Made by a program: the position numbers and the translations under genes | In this document: piece by piece, positions 58,388 to 64,000 of the stretch | Layout of the letters: each line of letters begins with the position of its first letter | Position numbering within the stretch: the first letter of the stretch is position 1 | Notes under the pieces: generated by a model | What the model saw: only the letters and a program-made list of their open reading frames with translations | Told to the model about the DNA's origin: nothing | Database searches by the model: none | Origin: Dillenia suffruticosa | Lineage: Eukaryota; Streptophyta; Magnoliopsida; Dilleniales; Dilleniaceae | Assembly: GCA_033439265.1 (NCBI GenBank) | Contig: JAVTVX010000012.1 | Location: forward strand, 11,637,001-11,701,000 | Direction: 5' to 3' | DNA length: 64,000 nt

Positions 58388-58434
58388 CATAAGTAGTAGT
58401 ACATGATACATAATTATCGAAAAATGGTGTTACA
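55194..58434 (-). repeat. Solo gypsy LTR inserted in the MFS gene
   Basis: 3,241 bp, TGTCACGCCCCGATCC to GTGTTACA, flanked by TGTAA (55189-55193) and CGTAA (58435-58439). No internal region, PBS or partner LTR is next to it, so it is a solo LTR left by LTR-LTR recombination. It is related in reverse complement to the Gypsy-C 5' LTR. Contains AT runs at 55616-55639 and 58351-58384. Its entry splits an MFS codon region between FIMRL and LSWNAP. Confidence 0.9.
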
Positions 58435-58439
58435 CGTAA

Positions 58440-59135
58440 CCTCATGATGAACGGGACAAGTCCATGCAAGAAATTGGTAAATAAATCATCAGGCGAAATG
58501 AAAAGCAGTTCTGTGACTAAAGGGATGGCTGAACCAGAGCAAATCTATGACAAGATAATTTCTACCTCCATTTGGAAATTGTCTTTCTAGGATATCTCCC
58601 ATCTTCTGTCCAGACAAAGCACCAAAGGAACCGCCAACAGTAAATAGAGTCATGAGGAATGCTAGAGTTCTGTGAGAGAAGCCAATGAGTTCCAACCACA
58701 ATGGGGTAAAAGACAAACCAGACGGAGAAAATGAGCCCAAAACACCTTGAGCTACAAGTATTTGGAAAGATGGGATTTTCATCATTGCTGTTGCTTGTTT
58801 CCCAAATCCATCAACTCCAACCAAAATGGTGTGCAGCTTGCTTCATTACTAGCATTATTGGAGTTTGTGAATTGTGGGTCATTAACAAAGATTCGGACTA
58901 GAATGCCCACCAAAACACTTACTAGTCCAACCAAATGAAAGGCAACCCTCCAACCAGGAACACCTAAAAATGATGCTCAAGCAACTAGTGCAGAGCAAAG
59001 AATGCCTATGATTGAACCAATATTTCATGTTAGCAGAACCCAACCAAAAGTAGTTCCTCCGTTGCTATCATCAGTGAAATCAGCAATGAGGGATTGAATT
59101 ACAGGTGTGACAATTACAAGTTCGATCTCATTTAC
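58440..59135 (-). pseudogene. MFS transporter pseudogene, central segment
   Basis: Read from 59135 down: LVIVTPVIQSLIADFTDDSN, GGTTFGWVLLT, stop, NIGSIIGILCSALVA, stop, ASFLGVPGWRVAFHLVG then LVSVLVGILVRIFVNDPQF. In frame 58824-58489: IPSFQILVAQGVLGSFSPSG, WLELIGFSHRTLAFLMTLFT, FGALSGQKMGDILERQFPNG. Then LVTELLFISPDDLFTNFLHG and LVPFIMRL up to the solo LTR. Both stops are TGA where GGA/GCA-type codons are usual. Several hydrophobic helices are recognisable. Ancestral role by family: a 12-helix membrane transporter, substrate unknown. Confidence 0.88.
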
Positions 59136-59451
59136 AGATTGCCATCTAACCCACCAAGCCAAAATCCACAAATTCGTTATTATTCTCTGTCCAATTTAAA
59201 GAAATAATTTAGTTGGAACAAAATCAATCATTATTGATCCAAATGAGGCTCACCGTACTAATCATGCCCACCCCAACAAAATTGCAATGCAAAATAGCAT
59301 ATCTACTCTACTGGATGGATCTAGACCCAGAGAGCTAAAATTCGAACACTTGTTTTTGGGGAATTTCTATAATTAAATGGTTTTTAATACTCATGAGTTT
59401 TGCGGCCCCTAGATCACAACCTTGCATTTTACATATTTGAGTATACATTAT
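59136..59451 (-). other. MFS pseudogene intron remnant
   Basis: AT-rich stretch between the central MFS segment and the hAT element, without coding features. Inferred to be the 3' part of the intron into which the hAT element inserted. Confidence 0.45.
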
Positions 59452-62400
59452 AGATCGAGGTGTTCATTGGTTCGATTTTCGAGTTCTTTAGTTAATTCAA
59501 TTCAGTTAATTTAGTTTGATATTTTTTAAACAACAAACCAAAAACCGAACCGAATTCAATTAAATTTGAATTCAATCGAATTGAATTCGAAATTCAATTT
59601 TTGATTTGAGCTCGAATTAAACCGAATAAGCCAAATTCTACGTTGAGATCTAAATTCTCATATGAAGCCGATTTCACCGAATTCATATTGATAAAACCTA
59701 ATTCGAATGAATTTTTTTTGAGCTGCTATTTTATTATGTGTTAAAAAAAGGGATAATTACTACCTTACTGGTTCGGTAAATGGAATGCAATGGTTTATAA
59801 AACCACAAATAACTAATCAAATATATAATAACCAGAAGAACAAGATTATAGACTGATCAAATATATAACAACACAATCCCCCACATCACATAATGTAAGC
59901 ACAAGATTCACAAAAGCCTGCAACAAAACAAGCAGAGGGACAACATAAATGAAAAATATATGAAAATTAGTAAAACATGCTTGCATTCTTCAAAATTATG
60001 AGTCTGTTTCTATTCTACGCCTTTCATTCTCTCATAGTTGAAGATGAAGATTACAAAAGTAATAGCCAAAACCAAAAGTACAGAAGAGGTAGAAAGAGAA
60101 CAAGCAAAATTTTCACAACGAGAACTGATTACAAAAACATGAAATAAAATCAAGCCTTTGCAAAATGAGTCATTAGGAGCTTATTATTGTCACTCCCTTC
60201 TTTGTCTAGACTACTCACTGCTAGTACTAAACATTAACAATAGTTGATTCAGAAATTGATTGTTTTACTTCTACAATAGATTTAAAAACAAAAAAACAAA
60301 AATATGTTAAAGTGAAATCCTTCAAATGTGCAAAATAAAGTTATTAAATATTTAGATAAAAAATATTTAATAAATGAAATTAAACAACAGAGAATGAACG
60401 GTTACCTCATTCAAACTTTTCAAGATCGTCATTGCTTTCTTTCACATTAATCAAATATTCACCTGAATGGAGCCAATCTTGGGTACATATTAATGCTTGT
60501 ACAATTTTAGGAGTTAAAGAACTCCTAAAAGAATCAAGAATTCCTCCTCCAATTCTAAAAGCATGTTTGGAAGCATATGTGGAAATTGGAATGATTAAAA
60601 CATCATGAGCAAGCAAAGACAATATAAGATATACTGGACCCTTTTTTTTCTTCCACTAGCCCAAAACATTTGAGGTTAAACACTCAAGATTTCATCATCC
60701 TCAGTCAAATATCTATTCAACTTTGACTTAGAGTCTCAAATAGCACCAGAATCTGCCTTTTTCCTTTTCAACTCAGCCATATGTTTTTCTTTTATTCTTT
60801 GTGTAAGATCACTATGACTAGCATTAGTGCACCAGTATGTATCTACTGAACTTGGACCGAAGGAAGTGGAAGACGAAAAGAATGAAGATGAAAATACAAC
60901 ACTCCTAGAAAAATGATCCGAATAAATTCTCTTATACTCATTAAACAACTCATACAATGCTCCCCTTACTTTTTTAGCCAATTTTCTACTATCTTCGTTA
61001 CCATATATATTACAAAGTACAATATCACAATAAGCTCCAAGGATCAAGTATACAAGCAATGAAAACTAGCAAATTAAACTTTTCAATATTGCCCCAATAT
61101 TTTTCAAATTTTTTCTTCATTTGTGATGCCATGTTTCTAAAATCATCATCTTCACTTAAAAGACATTCTTTCAAAATCCCATAAATGCAACTAATGTCAT
61201 CTAAATAAGAGTTTGCAGTAATATATTTTGTATCGGAAACTCTTAAAGTGAGAACATAAAAATGCCCAAGGAAAATAATCAATCTCTTGACATTCTCCCA
61301 ATCCCAAGATTGGACCCCAGGTTTAGAGTCACGATTTTCAAGTTCCTCCAACACAAAAGAATCATCAATGTCTAACCTATCAAATGTTCTCTCATACATC
61401 TAGGCCACACTAAACATCAAATAAGTGGAGTTCCATCTTGTTGGAATATAGAAACACAAAGATTTACTGCAGTCACATTTTTCTAAATCAGCAAACCCCA
61501 TGAACTTTTTCATCCTGGCCAATGATTGCCTAACATACCTAACAGTTACCCTAATACTTTCAACTAACCCACTAAGGTCCCTTAGATCATCTTGAACAAT
61601 TAAGTTCATATTGAGAGATACACCCAATGTGCATCCATTTTCCTTATAAAACATAGTCCTCCCCAATTGACACACTATTTTTTTTAGATATTCAAGTGCT
61701 ACGTCATTAGAACTTGTATTCTCAACTGTAACAGTGAAAACATTTTGCAAACCCTAATTAACTGAACACATTTCAATAGCCATTCCAATGCCTTGACCCT
61801 TATAACTTGATATAGGACAAAAATCTAACACCTTTTGCAAATTCCAATCATTATCAATGAAATGAGTAGTGAGGCAGATATAATTAATTTTTTGCAAAGA
61901 TATCCAAGTATCAGTGGTTAAACAAACCCTAAGATCTATATATTTGATTTGACCTTAAGTTTTGCCTTTTCATCAGGAAACAATTGATAGCAATCCCTTG
62001 TTACTATACTTCTAGATGGAATCACAAATGCTGGTAGAATTCCTTTCGTACAACTCCTAAAACCCACATTTTGTACAAACTTAAATGGAAGTCCATCGAT
62101 AATAATCATTTCAGCTATAGCCCTCCTAGCAACTTGTTGATCAAATTTTCATATCACTAAATTAACCTTTGCCTCCCCAGTATCTTTATTTGTGGAAGTA
62201 TTATTGAACAATTGAGTTTGGTTTGAAGGCTAGTTGGCAGAGCTTGAGCTACAAATTCTCATGTGATTTGCAAAGTGGATGTCCCACATGACTCGGATGC
62301 ATAATCATACTCTCTACCACAATAATTGCATGTACACTTTTTCCTACCCTCAGCATCAACAAATTCAGTGAAATGCTTCCAAATGACTAACGCCTTATTA

Positions 62401-63462
62401 TATTCTTTGCGTTTTCTAGCACCCTTTAGTATACCATTAGTTCATGTAGACCCTCTTTCACCTTTGATACATGTGCTTTGGTGTGTTTGAAATATAGGAT
62501 TGACCTCATTTAATTGAGACATCTTGTCCACCACCTCCACAATACCTGAAAAACAATGTTATTAGTTAAATGTAAAAGCTTCTTTATTTCATATTTTATA
62601 AAATTTTCATTTTTCGGTTCGAAGACTACATATTATAAAATCCTATAGACTGAAACAAGTAATGTGTTCATAAATTCAATTTGTTATTATTGTTATTATT
62701 CATGTTCAAAAATTCATGATTTTTAGGATTTTCATATGAATAACTAGTTTTCCATCAAAATTTATTTATCATATTGCAATCAAAGTCACATATTTCTAAG
62801 ACAATGGGGGAGTAGAGAGCTGAGAGGGAAAGAGATGATGTCGATCATTGAAACAAGAAAAAAAATAGAGAGAGAAAGAAATCATATCTGATAGTTGAGT
62901 TGAACAGAAGCCTCTTCAATAAATCGACTGATTTAAGAGATTAAGAAAGCAGAGTGTAGAGATAGTGAAGCAAAGGATAGTAGACACAGAGTGTACACTA
63001 TATTCCTTCGTGGAGTAGCTTTTACATTTTAGGGTTCGTGAAGTGGCTTTTAGTCTTTTACCTTTTAGGATTTGATCAGATATATTCATTAAGGTTTTTT
63101 TTTTAATATCATATATTAAAAAGATTTATATGCCCTTTAACATAAAACTTAATGAATTAATTTCTAAGGGATTCTTTTGTACTTTTGTAGGTGAAGAAAG
63201 AAACCCTAATTCGAATTTTAATTCAGTTTGGTTTAGTATCAAAAAATTATATTCAAAATTGAATTTGGTTTTCGGTTCCAATTCATATTAAAAAAACCCA
63301 ATTCAAAACTCAAATCGAAAACCAAATTTGGAATTCAATTCTATCCGAAAACCAATTCATAATCTGAAAACTGAATTCGAATTTACAAGTTAGAATTCGG
63401 TTGAATTCGATTCTGTCAAATATTCGGTTATAACAAAATATTACACACCCAATGTAGAAAAA
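59452..63462 (-). mobile_element. hAT DNA transposon in the MFS gene intron
   Basis: About 4 kb. A hAT transposase relic on the minus strand is flanked on both sides by dense GAATTCGAATTGAATT / CGGTTCGG-type subterminal repeats (59460-59720 and 63200-63430), as in Ac/Tam3-like elements. Ends are approximate: TAGATCGAGGTGTTCATTGG on the left and ACACACCCAATGTA on the right are partly complementary. An 8-bp target duplication could not be confirmed. Confidence 0.78.
60407..62522 (-). pseudogene. hAT transposase (BED zinc finger and dimerisation domain), broken
   Basis: The start ATG at 62522-62520 (MSQLNEVNP) follows an acceptor-like TTTTTCAG. The BED-type finger near 62390-62255 reads ALVIWKHFTEFVDAEGRKKC and CNYCGREYDYAS. 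Middle segments: 61750-61400 (YLKKIVCQLGRTMFYKENG, SKSLCFYIPTRWNSTYLM), 61399-61025 (KYWGNIEKFNLLVFIACILD, the RISBZ/RICESLEEPER-like block) and 61059-60736. The C-terminal hAT dimerisation domain at 60622-60407 is well kept: DVLIIPISTYASKHAF then ILDSFRSSLTPKIVQALICT and QDWL. At least four frameshifts or stops. Role by family: cut-and-paste transposition. Confidence 0.9.
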
Positions 63463-63569
63463 CCCCACTTCTTAATACTCTGAGGTGATGCTACTAAATA
63501 CTTTTAGGTATCAACTCAATTGTTAGATATATTGTTTCTCAACAAATCAAGTACTATTGCTCGAATCGA

Positions 63570-63901
63570 ATAGAAAATGTCAGAAAGATAGGAAAGGAGA
63601 GAGAAAGTGGAGGAGAAGGCGATGAGGAAGGTGGTGGTGGCCCACAGGAAAGCACTAAGAGCAATGACATTGGCACGATTGTGGCGGATAGCCAAGTAAG
63701 CAACGAGAGGGTAACAAGAGGACTGAACAATGAATTGGAAGAGAGCGAGAGATCATAAACCAGTAGGATCAATGTTAAGAGCAGTTCCAACTTCCTTGTA
63801 GACACCAGTAGTAGAGACTCATCTGCTTTCTCCATAATCCCAACTAAGTTCACCAATATTAGTGTTGCTTTCTCTGATATAATCTTCTTTATTGATTTCA
63901 T
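63570..63901 (-). pseudogene. MFS transporter pseudogene, first exon
   Basis: The ATG at 63901 opens MKSIKKIISEKATLILVNLV then GIMEKADESLL. A one-base deletion shifts the frame to GVYKEVGTALNIDPTGL, then TGA, SLALFQFIVQSSCYPLVAYL, AIRHNRANVIALSAFLWATT, TFLIAFSSTFSLLS. These are the first helices and the RxNR-type loop of plant MFS proteins. The exon ends near 63570; the hAT element follows. Damage: one frameshift and one TGA (usual Gly codon). Upstream, 63902-64000 would be promoter/5' UTR with a CT repeat at 63906-63925. Confidence 0.87.
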
Positions 63902-64000
63902 TATCTTCTCTCTCTCTCTCCTCTGTACTACTCTGCTCCCAAATGTAGGGAAGGGGCCAAGGGATATGCTAGGTCAACCCCACTTTAAATTTCGAGAGTG

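Noticed and set aside
1-64000. A defence, CRISPR, biosynthetic or other multi-gene system
   Set aside because: No array, operon or set of co-oriented intact genes exists. All coding remnants belong to transposable elements or to one MFS pseudogene.

Overview
The window looks like repeat-dominated nuclear DNA of a flowering plant. The evidence is AT-rich background, long LTR retrotransposons primed from initiator tRNA-Met, Ty1-copia and Ty3-gypsy (chromovirus-like) lineages, a CACTA/En-Spm relic, a hAT element, a tRNA-derived SINE and the remains of one plant-type major facilitator superfamily (MFS) gene. I see no intact host gene, rRNA, tRNA, CRISPR array or bacterial-type operon. All recognisable coding regions are broken by stops, frameshifts or deletions.

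Left part (1-26606): a three-level nest. A minus-strand copia element (Copia-1) runs off the left edge, and its 5' LTR begins at 5587. Gypsy-A (5772-26284, minus) is inserted in that LTR with a perfect CTCTC target duplication. Gypsy-B (7338-17514, minus) is inserted in the 3' LTR of Gypsy-A with a perfect TTTTA duplication. Gypsy-A has lost the end of pol and the start of its 3' LTR. Gypsy-B has lost most of RNase H and integrase. Their LTRs exceed 3 kb and carry GC-rich minisatellites and a cluster of perfect hairpins.

Middle (26607-46890): about 1.4 kb of unassigned sequence, then a CACTA-like terminus at 28046 with subterminal repeats and a transposase fragment near 29524-29650. Next come a GC-rich minisatellite (30296-30740), a minus-strand gypsy LTR fragment (about 31240-33813), an AT-rich satellite-like array of about 177-bp period (33814-35568), and the plus-strand Gypsy-C. 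Gypsy-C has a 4.0-kb 5' LTR, then gag-pol with in-frame TAG stops, and its integrase is cut off and joined to an LTR-like fragment. A long imperfect hairpin of about 800 bp follows at 44985-45790.

Right part (46892-63901): one minus-strand MFS transporter pseudogene spread over 17 kb. Its pieces lie at 63901-63570, 59135-58440, 55193-55150 and 47385-46892. A hAT element (about 59452-63462), a solo gypsy LTR (55194-58434) and a second copia element (47387-55046, itself carrying a SINE) separate the pieces. Each of the two retroelement insertions has a 4-of-5 target-site duplication.

The strongest new-looking signals are four. The three gypsy elements share a candidate leader intron with fixed spacing to the gag start. 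The same leaders carry an identical 19-nt block. The LTRs of two families hold a hairpin supported by a compensatory base change. The satellite-like array is flanked by inverted LTR arms.
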